Of a DNA stretch of 64,000 nt, positions 22,074 through 33,518 are shown one piece after another. Position numbers and translations under genes: made by a program. The DNA comes from Cryptomeria japonica (lineage: Eukaryota; Streptophyta; Pinopsida; Cupressales; Cupressaceae): positions 66,879,546 through 66,943,545 of the forward strand of contig NC_081408.1 of the NCBI RefSeq assembly GCF_030272615.1. Reading direction: 5' to 3'. The notes under the pieces were generated by a model, which was not told the DNA's origin, made no database searches, and was given only the letters and a program-made list of their open reading frames with translations. Position 1 is the first letter of the stretch; each line of letters starts with the position of its first letter.

Positions 22074-23564
22074 TGTTGACATATGTGCAGAACTTGGTGA
22101 CATGATGATATTGTATGTTGTCATTGATGTCAATATGCTGAAGTATGAACTAGTATATTGAAGTAAGCAAACTAGCAAGAGAACCGGTATGATAATGTGA
22201 ACTAATATATGTGAAAAAGTGAAGCAGCATGTTGGAATGAGAACCGGTATATGGGAAGTTTTGTATCGGCGTTTTGTTTGGCATGACTACCGATTGGTAG
22301 TCTCAACTTCAGGGTTTCTAGTTGATGCATTCCAAGCTTGTGTGATTCAACCGATGACATCTTGTGATGAGTTGGCATTGTAATGAAGACCAGATAGTGC
22401 TTCCACATCTGCCTTGTGCACGTAAAGTATTTCCTTGAGGATCTTGTATGGAGATTGATCCTATCTACCTCGAGAATGTGCAAAGTCTCTGTAAAAGGTG
22501 GAGAGCATATGATGGGTTATCAAATTCCTGAAGTGATAAAGAATGAATGCTAGAGAATGTCTTGAGATATGTTCAAGACTGTTGTATTCAATGTAGTATG
22601 ATTAATGGTTAGGATTGAACTAATTGAATTGTTAAACCTAAATGTTTAGGGTTTAGGGTTTATGCTACCAACCTATTGGTTTCCTATAAGGTCGATGATG
22701 TTTTTCATTTTGACATTGTTAGCGAATGCTATGTGTGTATCCAAGTGAAGAGATATGTGATTCTTGCTAGACTAGACAAGTCTATTGATACCTGCAGAGT
22801 GTGATTATAGAAGCAAAGGAGCTAAAGTGGATCTACCTTGGCATTGAGTGTTGTTATCAGATCAGTGTATTACCTATTGACTTCTAACTATTTCAGCAAT
22901 TGGAAAATCCCTTAACAGGGTAGCTTTAATAGGATTTTGTGTAAATCCTTTAACAGGGTGACTCAATTCAATGAAATCTTCAAATCCTCTTGTGAGGTAA
23001 CCTCTAACAGGGTTCTAACCTTTAACCAGGTATTTAGCCATCCCTTAACCACGTGATCCCTAGGAGGATTGGTTCCTAGCAGAACCTATTATAAAAGTCT
23101 CTAACCGGATGATGCTCCTAACAAAGCGGACTTCAAAAGAGTTCAAAGAATAGCTTGTGGGTATTCATCCCCACTGTGGTTTTTCCTAGTTGGGTTTCCA
23201 CGTGAAAAATCAGTGTGTCATGTGTGATACTTTTCATGTGATGCTTTAATATTTTATGTCAAGTGGTAAATAATGTTGAACCGACAGTCATTATATTTAT
23301 GAAGATATATTACTTGTTTATGCATACGGGTGAAGTGGAAATGAGATATTAGATTGTTAAGAGATCTAAGTGTTTACCGGTTTATGTCATTCATACTTTC
23401 ACTACGTGTAACCGATAGTGCCTTGATTTAGACCAGTGTTACTATTTGCCAGTTAAGTGCAGTCTTTGCAGTCAAACTGGTTGAGAGAAAGTTTTTGTTT
23501 GTACTAATTCACACCCCTCCCTCTTAGTACCGGTTTGGTACTAACTGTTCATCATTATTCATCA
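22074..23564 (+). repeat. 3' LTR of copia A
   Basis: This uninterrupted LTR of 1,491 bp runs from TGTTGACATATGTGCAG to CATTATTCATCA, followed by the CATAT duplication and then satellite sequence. Its intact reading across CTTGAGATATGTTCAAGA confirms where the nested element entered the 5' copy. Confidence 0.95.
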
Positions 23565-23835
23565 CATATGACCCTTTAGGATGCCACATTGTGTCATTAG
23601 GGGTCATATGGTATCCTAAGGGGTCATGTGGTGTCTTAGGACCCCTTAGGACACCATATGGTGTCTTTAGGGGTCATATTGTGTCCTAAGGGGTCATATG
23701 ATGATCTATGACCACTTATGAGACCATATGGTGTCTTTAGGGGTCATATTGTGTCCTAAGGGATCATATGATGATCTATGACCACTTAGGACATGATATA
23801 ACCCATTAGGAGACCATATATACTAAGTTTAAAAT
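23565..23835. repeat. Right end of the 20-bp inverted-unit satellite
   Basis: The array resumes after copia A with CATATGACCCTTTAGG and continues with the same units in both orientations. It includes a local direct duplication of about 80 bp (CCATATGGTGTCTTTAGGGG near 23651 and again near 23732). It ends at about 23835 in CCATATATACTAAG, where a polypurine tract begins. Confidence 0.92.
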
Positions 23836-24900
23836 AAGGAGAGATATAAGGGTGAAGAGAGATGAAGAGCTAAAGAGAGGGAATAGAATTAAAGGATAAG
23901 TAGATAAATAGAGATATAGATATTAAGGAGTATGAAGTGAGAGTGAGAAAAACTAAAGGACAAGGATGGATAGAAAGAGGTAGACATATCTAGATATTAA
24001 AAAGGAGAGATGATGATAGAGATAAAAAATGAAGATAAAGGGAGAGGGAGATGAATAGATATAGAGAAAGAGAGAGGTAAAGACATAGATAAATATATGA
24101 AGAGATGGAGAAAAAATGATAGAGAGGGGTAAATTGAGAGATAAAAAGAAGGAAGAGATAGAGAGATATAAAGGAAGAGATATATCGATAGATAGAGAGA
24201 TATAGATAGTGCAAGAGAGTGAGAAAGAGAGATAGAGATTATAGATAGGGATAGATAGAGAGAGAGAGAGGGAGAGAGAAAGAGGAAGATATAGAGATAT
24301 ATAAAGGCACTATAGAGAAGGATGTGGGGAGAGAGACAAAGATATATAAAGATAGAGAAAATAAAGAGATAAAGGCAGAGAAAGGGAAAGATACTTCAAG
24401 AGGGTGATAGAGGAAGAGACAGAGAAGTAGATTAATCATGTATAGAGGAAGATATATAAAGATAAAGGAAAATATTAAAAGAGAGATTGATAGGGAAAGA
24501 GATGTTGATGTGAAGATGGAGATAGAGATAGTTATGGATAGAAAGTGATAGAGAGAGTAAGACAAATGGAGGGAGAGATGGAGTGAATAAGTGAGATTTA
24601 GAGATTATGAGATATAAATATACATGAAGACAGATCTATGGGGATATAGAGATAGAGGGGACAAGATAGAGAGAGAAAGGAGGTGATAGAGACAAGTAAT
24701 ATATAAGTATAGGTAGGATAAGGTATAGGAGGGAGATAAATAGAGAGAAGAGAGATTATTAGAGAGAAATATAGAAATAAGGAGTGACAATGATGGAGTG
24801 GGAGAGGGAGAGATAGGAATATAAAGATGGAGATATATGAAAAGATGTATGTAACCTGGGAATTTATTTATCTAAATGGGATGAGAAAATAGGTGACATA
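23836..24900. repeat. Polypurine (GAGATA-rich) tract
   Basis: For about 1.1 kb the plus strand is almost only A and G with interspersed T, with repeats such as GATAGAGAGA and AGAGATATA. Long open frames on the minus strand (23990-24214, 24239-24565, 24605-24790) encode only Ser/Leu/Tyr low-complexity runs and are not genes. It mirrors the tracts at 6740-7784 on the other side of the satellite. Confidence 0.85.
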
Positions 24901-24984
24901 AGTAGAGAAGAAAGAGATAGATAAAATATATTATATAAGTATAGATAGACAAGTGATAGATAAAGGAAGTGATAGGATAAAAAT

Positions 24985-25300
24985 GAGACATTGTATGCAA
25001 AACTTGTGGGTATTTAAAGTTTGAAAATTGAAGGACTAACTTCAAATGATTATAATTAAAAAATTCCTATAATATCATCAAACTACCTCATCCATTTGAT
25101 ATGTCTCTGAATTACCTTTCCTTAGCCTGTAAAAAGTCCAAAATTTTGATAAGAAACACAAACATTATGCCCATTTTACTAAACTATATTTTTTATGTTC
25201 AGAAAAATGGATATACGATTTGAAAAAAGTATGACATCACTATAGTGACATCACAATGGTGACATCACAATAGTGACATCACAAATCGGATATCCGATTT
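24985..25300 (-). repeat. Right inverted arm of the large symmetric structure
   Basis: Its inverse complement matches 6345-6620. It carries, in mirrored order, AATTACCTTTCC, CAAAATTTTGATAAGAAACA, ATGCCCATTTTACTAAA, TATATTTTTTATG and an ATCGGATAT core. The match is clear but imperfect, with substitutions and short indels. Confidence 0.65.
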
Positions 25301-25323
25301 GGTTTGGTATTACCAAACCAAAT
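25232..25323. repeat. 14-bp tandem repeats plus two abutting palindromes
   Basis: TGACATCACTATAG, TGACATCACAATGG and TGACATCACAATAG stand in tandem (25232-25273), followed by a partial fourth copy. Immediately after comes AAATCGGATATCCGATTT (25283-25300), a perfect 18-bp palindrome. This overlaps ATTTGGTTTGGTA-T-TACCAAACCAAAT (25297-25323), a 13-bp stem around a single base. This marks the right edge of the symmetric structure. Confidence 0.9.
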
Positions 25324-27884
25324 TCAAATTTTGGCCGACCCAAACAAAAAGTCAAAGCGGAATTTGGCGTGTTTGGAAAGGTTTAAAACATTTTTTTTTC
25401 TTTCCATTGCCACTTTTTGGCCCCCCATGATCTTGCACATACCCCCTAGTCATTTGTTTTTCTCTTTATCTACAATTGCTTGTTTTGCATATGTCACTTG
25501 AAACTACACTTCTATGACCCTATTGTAGACAATAGGAATAATTTTGTAAAATTAGCAGTAGCACTATCTTTTCACCCAACTATATTGAAAGTCCAAAATC
25601 ATCTTTGGCGGTTCCTTAGTGGGAATTCAAATGTGTCTTATGTAGCATATGAGCTCATTTTCTATGTGAAAATCAAGAACCTAGCACCTAACTGTGAATT
25701 TTTGGTATATGTCAAGGAATTCAAGATCTCTAATGTTAAGTTAAGGTCATTCTAATGTTTCATTCTTGGAAGAACCAAGTGTTGTTATCAAATTCGCAGA
25801 TGAAAGATAAGTCAAGCAGTCAACAACCTTCTCAATACTCCCGTTCTTGTGTCAAATGTTCAATTGAAAAAATATGTTGTAGGTACATGGAGCACCCTTG
25901 ATGATGGTAATTTGAAAACTCACCTCAAGTCTACATGAACTACAGAGGCTTTTAATAAGTATGCATGACTATCTCCTTAACCAAAATGTAATCCTTCCAT
26001 TACATAGAAACCTAAATGATAGCATATATCTCTTTGTTATATTTTAGATACTTACCCACTATGTTATAAAACATCTTGTTATGGCAAATAGAAAAAGTCT
26101 CAAGTGACACTATGTTATAAATGACTCACTATTTAAGGTATGTGGAGCACCTTTGATGGTCATTTTGCAACTCACCTTGAGTCTACAAGAGCTACAAAAT
26201 CTTGTGATAAGTATGGACGATTGTCTCCTTCCAATATGTAGTCCTTTCATTCTATGTAGACCTAAGCAATAGCATAAATCTTTTTCATATTTTAGGTGCC
26301 TACACACTCTGTTAGAAATCATCATTGTTCAAAACTGGTCATTTATATGGTGGCCAATTTAGTAGTGGTGTGCCAAGGAAATTATCAATTGAAAGCATTA
26401 CCTAACAGTGCAATGGTGCACCCATCAAAAAAATCAACACGCCTTTGTACCTTGAGAGCATATGCTCCATCTTCTTCTATTGTGTAGTTATTGTTGGTGT
26501 TTGAGAACATGTATCTATTATGAATTTTCATTCTTCTTTAGGTCTAATAATTCACCCAAACTGAAATTCCCCTCCATGAAACCACCCAAACTAAAATCCA
26601 CCTCCATCACTAAATCAAGTGGATCTCCTTCAACTCCTCGTTGGCTAGCGAGATAGAAATCCAACATTGTTGATTTGGAATTCTAATAAGTTGGGCAAAC
26701 ATAATTTTCTCTAATCTAAGAAATTACAAAGAAATACATCTCCAATTTAGAAATATAATCATCAACAACATCTACATCAATTTTCCTGTCAAACTTAGGG
26801 ATGTCACAACTTACCTAGGCTTTGAAGGGAGTCCAATTGCTAAATGGCATTTCCAATGGGGCCCACTACTTATTTTAGTTATTTTGGAGCATCAACACAA
26901 ATCGATTCATCATCCTTGATCTTTGTTTTCCTCAAGACACCTAGATCAAAAACTTGAAGGAATTTGAGGAGTTAGTAGCTAGTTCTTCAATATCATTGAA
27001 CCTTGTCTTTAATTCAAATATCCAATATCTGACTGCATTTGATGGTACATGCAAGAGAAACAAGGTTATGATAGCACTTATCTAAATTAGGCTAGTAATT
27101 TGGGGAACAATACACTAGTTGAGAAATTTATTGTACCAAAAGTAAAAATTGAACAAAATAAAACACAAAATTGATAACTACAATATTACTGAACAAAATG
27201 ATCTTTATTTTAATTGAGTGTGTTTACAAAATAGGTAAAGTTTTTAGTAGAGATGAATGGCTTCTATTCTTGTTACATGATTCAAATTCAACCACTCTAT
27301 AGCTTTCAAAAAAAACAAAACTTACTAAAAGTAGTATATTAGGGATCTTGGTGGAAAAAAAGAATCATCACACCTAGTACTAACTACTATCCTTGGAAGT
27401 TGAAATGAGCATTCAAATAAGGACAAAAATAATAGAAAACTGAAAATGTTTGTTGGAAAATTAATTATTTGGCACCCCCATTTGTCAAAACCATAACTCT
27501 TGTCTATAACTACCATTAAGATGGCTTGATATGTTTTCTACATTGCAACATCACTTCCACTTTAAGCTATCTCTATAGTAGTTCTACTAATGATTGTGGA
27601 TCATTTTGGCTAGAAAGAATTAAATTAAAATCCAAATTAGCATGAAACCAATAGACAATGTCTATAGAATGATCAATAGATCTCTCACTGAGACAAATGC
27701 CTTGGTAAATCCTATGATAAGTAGGGACCATCTCCATCTCAATATGGATATTTTCAGTAATTGATTGAATCTCTTGAGCTTGTTGAATAGGACACTAGTG
27801 GTCTAAAAGCAAGAATAGGGTCAAGTGAGTTCCTTCTCCAATAGATAGTTTAATTTTAACATTTGATGGCACATCTAAGAGGGT
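25324..27884. other. Unassigned, mostly unique-looking DNA
   Basis: No gene or element protein is recognisable. Short open frames (for example 25304-25501, 25480-25755, 26110-26325 minus, 26296-26487) have no motif I know. A diverged tandem duplication lies at about 25876-26330. The rest is AT-rich with no further repeat structure that I can see. Confidence 0.5.
25876..26330. repeat. Diverged tandem duplication, period about 255 bp
   Basis: Copy 1 (about 25880-26080) and copy 2 (about 26135-26320) share, in order, TGGAGCACC, TTGATG, ACTCACCT and AGTCTACA, then AATAAGTATG/GATAAGTATG, ACTATCTCCTT/ATTGTCTCCTT, CATTACATAGA/CATTCTATGTAGA and TATATTTTAG/CATATTTTAG before a CCTAC or CTTACC. A tandem copy this diverged is old. 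I cannot tell whether it was ever exonic. Confidence 0.6.
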
Positions 27885-28956
27885 TGTGTATACACCTTAA
27901 AATGGTCTGAAGATAATTAATTAAATAAGAAATTATTTAATTAATCTCCCTCCCCAATTTAATTGAATTCACTAAGCAATTTGATTAAATTTCCCCTTTC
28001 ATCTACTTATTAATTAATCTAAGGATTTATTAAATAGGTTCATTTCATTTCACCCCTTTAGTTAATTAATTTTGTCCATCAAAATCATTTCTTCTAAATC
28101 CTAATTAATTAAAACAAATCAAATTCATGAGTTGTTGAGATTAATTGGCCTTTTCCCATTATTTGAATTTTTAAATGCAAATTCTCCTAACTTCTACCAC
28201 TCTGAAACCTAACCATTCCTAAACCTAGCCCATTCTACCTACCACCTTGTCCCCTTTCATCCAACATCTTCTAGAACCTTTTTAACACTTGTCACTAAGT
28301 GCTCCCTTTCATCCAACCCTTCTAGAAGCCTCTTGACACTTGTCACCACAGAGATGACAGATGTTCCCTTTAATCCAACCCCCTTTGCAATCCTCCTCCA
28401 ATTTAACCATTGATATCTTTAGATCAATCTTGACCATTGATTCTTGCCACCTCACCCCTAGCCCTAGAAAATCCTATAAATGGAGTAATATTGGTCCCAA
28501 TTTCATATCATTTTGCATCCCATATCATTTGTAGCTTATGCATTGTTATTATAGGCATCTAGCTTATAGTTTATCAGTTTTTGCAATGTTATCATGCTCA
28601 ATTTTAGCTTAATTGCATCCTAATTATATCTTATTTTCTAGATCAATCATGAACTCATATAGCTTAATCATGTTATTCTTGATAGATCATGCAATTTCAG
28701 CATTCAAATCCTCCATGTAACTGTAGTCAAGTCACTAGAATTTGCATAATCTGATCTAAGAGCATTTTTCATACTCGCATTTACTAGGAGGCAATAAGTT
28801 GATTAGCTATGGTTTTGTCTTTCACTGTTTCAATTTACTAACCATTGCTTGTAATGATTTATTGAGTGCATTTTGGTTGTTGGTACAAGTACACTTCACA
28901 AAGCATGACAAGTTGTTAATTGCATTTTAAGCTCAATGTGTTAAGGGAAGGAGCAC
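27885..28956 (+). other. LTR-like or promoter-like stretch with a TATA box
   Basis: The stretch starts near TGTGTATACACCTTAAAATG, has a very AT-rich left part (AATTAATTAAATAAG), then CT-rich sequence with two similar CCTTTCATCCAAC patches. A good TATA box, CTATAAATGG, stands at 28474-28483 after a run of C-rich sequence. This is the layout of a gypsy-type LTR U3/R region. I found no second copy, no target duplication and no clear right end before the gypsy insertion at 28962, so it is only a candidate for a partial or solo LTR. Confidence 0.3.
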
Positions 28957-28961
28957 ATATG

Positions 28962-31900
28962 TGTTGGTTAACAAATTTATCCTTTTGCTAATTTATATAT
29001 TTATAGTACAATATTGACTTGTGTACACCCTTTATGAATGGATCAAATGAACCAACAATGTGGTGAACCAAACTAACATTCATCCTTTGCATTAGAGGGA
29101 AGCTCCTCGTGAGATTTACAATGAAGATTTATGCAGAGAATTAAGAAATGGATACAATTTTCACAAGAAAGTGCAAAAGGCATACACATTCATTCATCAA
29201 CACAAAAGAATGCTACAAAGATCTTTCTTCAAGTGTAGAGCTCACAAATTCTACTTTCATATATGTTCATTCAATAAATTTGAAATAAAGTAAACTCAAT
29301 GTAGTGTAAATACTAATCGATTATCTCTCATGCCTCATAGGACAAGGGGGATCAGTGTTATTCAAACACTAATGAAGATTACCTATAAATGATGAAAATC
29401 AATGAACCCACAAACAAAGAAAGAACTGGTAAATGAAATGATATATTTCACGCATCAATAGATATCCCAATAGAGATCACTAATCCTTCAAACAGACAAA
29501 TTTTAAAGATTGCATCAAAATAACATTTTTATTTGAATACCAGAAATATTAGTTCTAAGAAATTCAAGGAAATCAGATCTATTCCTCCAAAACAAAGTTT
29601 TTTGGACCTTTAGAAAGCTTCATTTTTTAACATATATAGCCTCCAGGCCAATAGTTTATTATGAAATAACCCTAAATATTTTAACTCTAACCTAGAGTTA
29701 AACAAATTGTCTTCTTTCAACTTTATAAAACTAAATAAACAAAAGCCATAGATTGGATGACAACTCATCTGCTAGTTGATCAGGACTTTCTCATGGAAGA
29801 TGCAATTGCTGATTTGTCCTGATTTTCTGTAGCAGCATGCACATTGCACCACACCAGATGCGTTGCCAAAAAGTTTAAGATAACCTAAAAGTATGGAAGT
29901 CTGATACATTGGATGCATTTCTTCCAAATCTCCTTATCCATATTTACCTTCAACACTTTAGCTTTATGTGCCTCCAAATGATCAGAGCAGACTATGAGCA
30001 TTGACTCAATTCTAGCCACTTTTGAAAAATCATTTGTGGTTAAATATTTTATTTCCTTGATGAGTTGTACCTTCTCTTTGAAGATCATTATCATGTCTAC
30101 AACTGCTTCAATTGTCTAGGTATGTTTTTTGATGATTTGGATATCAATACACTTTATATCCCTCTGCATTGTGTCGATGAGATCTTTCAACCCTTTAAGA
30201 AACCTTGCAGATTCCTCATGACCATGTCTGATGATGGAATTTCTCCACTCGATATTTTTCATTGACACATAAAACACATCATCCAAATTTGCAACAGGTT
30301 TCTTGGCTAAGAACTTCATCATGCAAAACTTTTGTACGTCATTCATTTGTGCTAACATTGCCACCCACTTGGTCCTTTCCTTTTCCCAAGCAACAACTTA
30401 TAGCTCTACCTCTTTACTCATGGTTTCAACATCTCCATACACTTTAACAAGGATGGCTTTATAATCTAAACTCTGTTGTACTATGAAATCAAGCCATTCA
30501 TCAAATATATCTACTACCATGTGACTCCTCTTAACCTGATCTAACAACTTCTGGTTCATCGGTGACTTGGGTTCAAAGGACAATGTCATCTGGGATAGGG
30601 GACAATGTCTTGGATGGTATATAGCATTGGTATATTCTTGCATTTAAGTGATGACCTATTTCAGCTCCTTTTTATCTTTTTCATCCTTCCAAGATTTGGA
30701 TATCATCCTCTATGTGGAGGATTCCAAGTGTTTGTAATGTACCACCCTCTAGGTAACTCCCAAATCAACTTTCTCAATAGTAAAAGCATCTTCACTGGCC
30801 TTCTCTAAATCTCTGCATGGGATGGGTTTTCCTACTTCAGCTACCAAATGACATGTTGCCTCCTCCACTTCCACCATTACCTGTATTTTGAGCTTCTTTG
30901 GCTTTGATACCTTTCTGATGTACTTTCTCACCTTATATTCCATGGGAATCATGATTGGGACAACATTCTGTTTCATCCCAATTGAAGCTCCTAGCCATCG
31001 GGGAGTGTTGGGTGTTTATTTAGAAGGTGGAGGTGTCTTCACATCGAGAGAGTCAATTACAGTTAGAGTACTCATTGGGTTTGTCTCTCCTTATCATTAT
31101 TTACCTATATCTACATCTTGCACTAGGGAGTTGGCCAATACGTACTGATCCATTACCACTTTCATTTCTTCACCCGGATCCAAGTCTACAATAATTTGGT
31201 TCAACACTGGTTCCCTGCTCTTCTATTTTCTTCTCAAGCGAGTAACTAAGACTACTAAGGATCTCAATGGGGAACTCTTTGACCTTCTAGTTTGATCTTC
31301 TTCAATAATTGGCCTTGTGTCACCTGTTACCACCATGAAACTTGTGAAAGCCTTGACAGAATGGAGCTGAAATTACCTTTGGGATCTTCATCTTCTTCAA
31401 AAATAATAGCTACAACTTCAACAAGTTTGAGAAGTCACAAGTCTTTTAAAAAAAATGGGAAAATAGTCAAGAAATATCTACACACACCTCATAATGATTC
31501 ATTTGAACATGTGAGGTAATAGTGATATGATAGGAACCTGACATTTTCTTAATTACCTATCAACTCCGCACAAACGGTTTGTACTTTTTTTTATTTCTTT
31601 CTAAATTTAGAATTTTATACTATGAGATGCCAAGAATATTCCTTTTTGCCATGCCACCTTCAATGTCATTAAAGTCTTTATAACCAACTTGGAATGAACC
31701 TTTTTAACCATGAACCAACTCACAAAGAGTTTGATTGTTCAAGTTTGATTCACTGAGACAGAGCAAAGAATTCTCAACCTGTGGCTCAAAACAACACCAG
31801 GAATGAGCAAAGACTTTTATCAAATAGAAAGGGGAATATTGAACCTTGAACCTTGAACTAATTTTAAATTGTTCAAATTTCAAGTTCAAAATTGATGCAA

Positions 31901-32210
31901 CACGTTAACACTTTATCATTAAATAACATTACATAGCCATGACTCACACAAAAAGGGTCGTTTGAACCTTGAACAAAAAAGGTTCAAGGATGCAGAGTTC
32001 AATACAAATTACAACAATACACTTGTCTTATCATAGTACAAAGTCATGGAAATCATTACTTAAAGTGTGTGTTGAACCTTGAACCTTCAACTATGAAAAG
32101 GTTCAATGACTTAGGTTCAAAGGAAGGAAACATAAGGCCAAAAGAGGAAAGAAACACCAAAAGCGATCTCCAAGTTTGAAAGTTAATGAAAAATTGAGGG
32201 GATGCTAACA
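28962..32210 (-). repeat. 3' LTR of gypsy B (3.25 kb)
   Basis: It aligns with 38208-41418 along its whole length, with small indels and many substitutions. On the plus strand it begins TGTTGGTTAACAAATT and ends GGGGATGCTAACA. Such long LTRs are known from Tat/Athila-type elements. It contains a long reading frame in the pol sense, annotated separately. Several patches rich in TTGAACCTTGAACC (about 31840-32110) form a degenerate internal repeat. Confidence 0.95.
29885..31250 (-). pseudogene. Unrecognised reading frame inside the 3' LTR of gypsy B
   Basis: One minus-strand frame stays open from about 31250 to 29885 apart from about half a dozen stops and no frameshift. Segments, in order, are NQIIVDLDPGEEMKVVMDQ, MIPMEYKVRKYIRKVSKPKK, MVEVEEATCHLVAEVGKPIP, KSPMNQKLLDQVKRSHMVVD, IFDEWLDFIVQQ, KVYGDVETMSKEVEL, FLAKKPVANLDD, EWRNSIIRHGHEES, FLKGLKDLIDTMQRDIKCID and DFSKVARIESMLIVCSDHLE. 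The N-terminal part is basic and proline-containing; the C-terminal part is mostly helical. I recognise no gag, pol or other family. The other LTR has the same frame, so it was part of the element when it inserted. Confidence 0.6.
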
Positions 32211-32951
32211 TTGGCTCTGACTGGGGACTGGGATGGAAGGGGACCTAGACATGAACCCTAGGATCTCTAGTTTCACAAACTAGCCTTATTCAAAAAGGAC
32301 CGAAACAACAAAAAAATGGAACAAAAAGAACAAACTAAACAAACCAAAACTTATGTACAAGACTCATGAGGGCCTCTCGTTTACAATTGATATAACTTCA
32401 AATCCTGCCCATTATAGGTTAGGGGAACAACAAAACCATCTTAATATTATAATTTGAAAGAGTTAGGGCCTTTTACCTCCTGAATTACAAATGGTCTTTT
32501 CCATAAAGATTCATACTTCGCATGCGCCCCTTTTGGTTCCCTTCTTCTGTCCCAAAGCAAAACCTAATCACCCAACATGAATTTTCATGGCCTGGTTCAC
32601 CTATCAAATATTTGCTTGACCCTCATTTGATGTTTTGTGATCCAATAAACTATCTTGTCTCTTTCTTCATGAATCCTCGTCGGATGCATAATCCTTTTCT
32701 CTAGGGAATATTGAAAATATACATCTTCAATGACAATCTATAATTTGGAAGCCACAAGTTCTAGAGGAAGTTCCCACGCCATATACCAATTCAAAAGGGG
32801 ACATTTCTATGGCTCCTTTTGGAGATGTACAATCTGCCCAAAGAGATTCATACAATATTTTGTGCTAGTCTTTAAAGCTTTCACTCACCAAATTCTTCAT
32901 AATATTGATGAGATTTTTATTACTCGACTCTGCTTGGCCATTACCCTAAGG
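32211..32951 (-). pseudogene. Post-integrase tail of gypsy B pol
   Basis: Continuing the integrase, the minus strand reads GNGQAE, SNKNLI, and then further left KILYESLWADCTSPKGAIEM, SPFELVYGV and later a stretch like LGFALGQKKGTKRGACE. These match the region after the DDE core where gypsy elements have SPFxLVYGxEA. Stops are frequent. About 200 bases next to the LTR show nothing coding. Confidence 0.7.
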
Positions 32952-33518
32952 CTAATAATCTGAGGAGTGAGCAAGAGATATCCCATGATCAAAACAAAAC
33001 AATGAAATTTTAGCAGAAGAGAAAGTAGTTGCATTATCAGTCACAATTTTCTGAGGAACCCCAAATCGAACCAGAATATTTTTTTTAAGAAAATTACAAA
33101 CAATCTCAAAAGTTGTCTTCCGTATTGGAATAGCTTCAATCCATTTGGTAAAATATTCAGTGGTTGTTAGTTTGTGTGTATACCTTGCACTTGAAGTAGG
33201 CATCAAGGGTCCTATAAAATCCAAACCCCATTGTTTGAATGGTTCATCCACAACTATTGGTCGAAGAGGTAATGCTGCAAGTTGTGGTTTACCTATGAAT
33301 AATTTACACTTTTCACACCTGGCTACCCATGCGTATGCATCTTTGAACATACCTAGCCAGTAATAACAATTTCTCAAGATCTTGTAAGCCATTAATATTG
33401 ATGAGAAATAACCACCGCAAGATTCATCATGAAACGTCTTCAATAAGTGACTTATCCACAAAGCACAAGAAAGTTCCATCCAACCCCTTTTTGTACAACA
33501 CATCATCAAAAATGACAT
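32952..33518 (-). pseudogene. Integrase of gypsy B
   Basis: A 188-residue frame holds the zinc-binding part (FHDESCGGYFSS, YYWLGMFKDAYAWVARCEKC) and the catalytic core. The first Asp is in WGLDFIGPLMP and the second in KIVTDNATTFSS. Strand-transfer region FTKWIEAIPIRKTTFEIVCN and KKNILVRFGVPQ are well kept. The frame ends at SSDY-stop, beyond which GNGQAE supplies the third acidic residue after two stops at Tyr and Gln positions. Confidence 0.93.

Larger units (their letters stand above)
11278..23564 (+). mobile_element. Ty1/copia element A, complete but decayed, inserted in the satellite
   Basis: Direct LTRs start TGTTGACATATGTG (11278 and 22074) and end ATTATTCATCA (17671 and 23564). The flanking duplication is CATAT at 11273-11277 and 23565-23569. 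Removing the element restores a normal satellite unit across the CATATG core. Inside are gag, protease, integrase, RT and RNase H in copia order on the plus strand. The 5' LTR is interrupted by a second element (11774-16688). From gag to RNase H the pol frame is single and has many stop codons but almost no frameshifts, so the element is inactive. Confidence 0.95.

Noticed and set aside
23990-24790. Minus-strand frames rich in Ser, Leu and Tyr (also 7085-7288)
   Set aside because: Translation of GA/TC simple repeats; low complexity throughout.
30065-31148. Plus-strand frames in the gypsy B LTR (30065-30265, 30605-30808, 30888-31148)
   Set aside because: Antisense shadows of the longer minus-strand frame, and not open in the other LTR copy.
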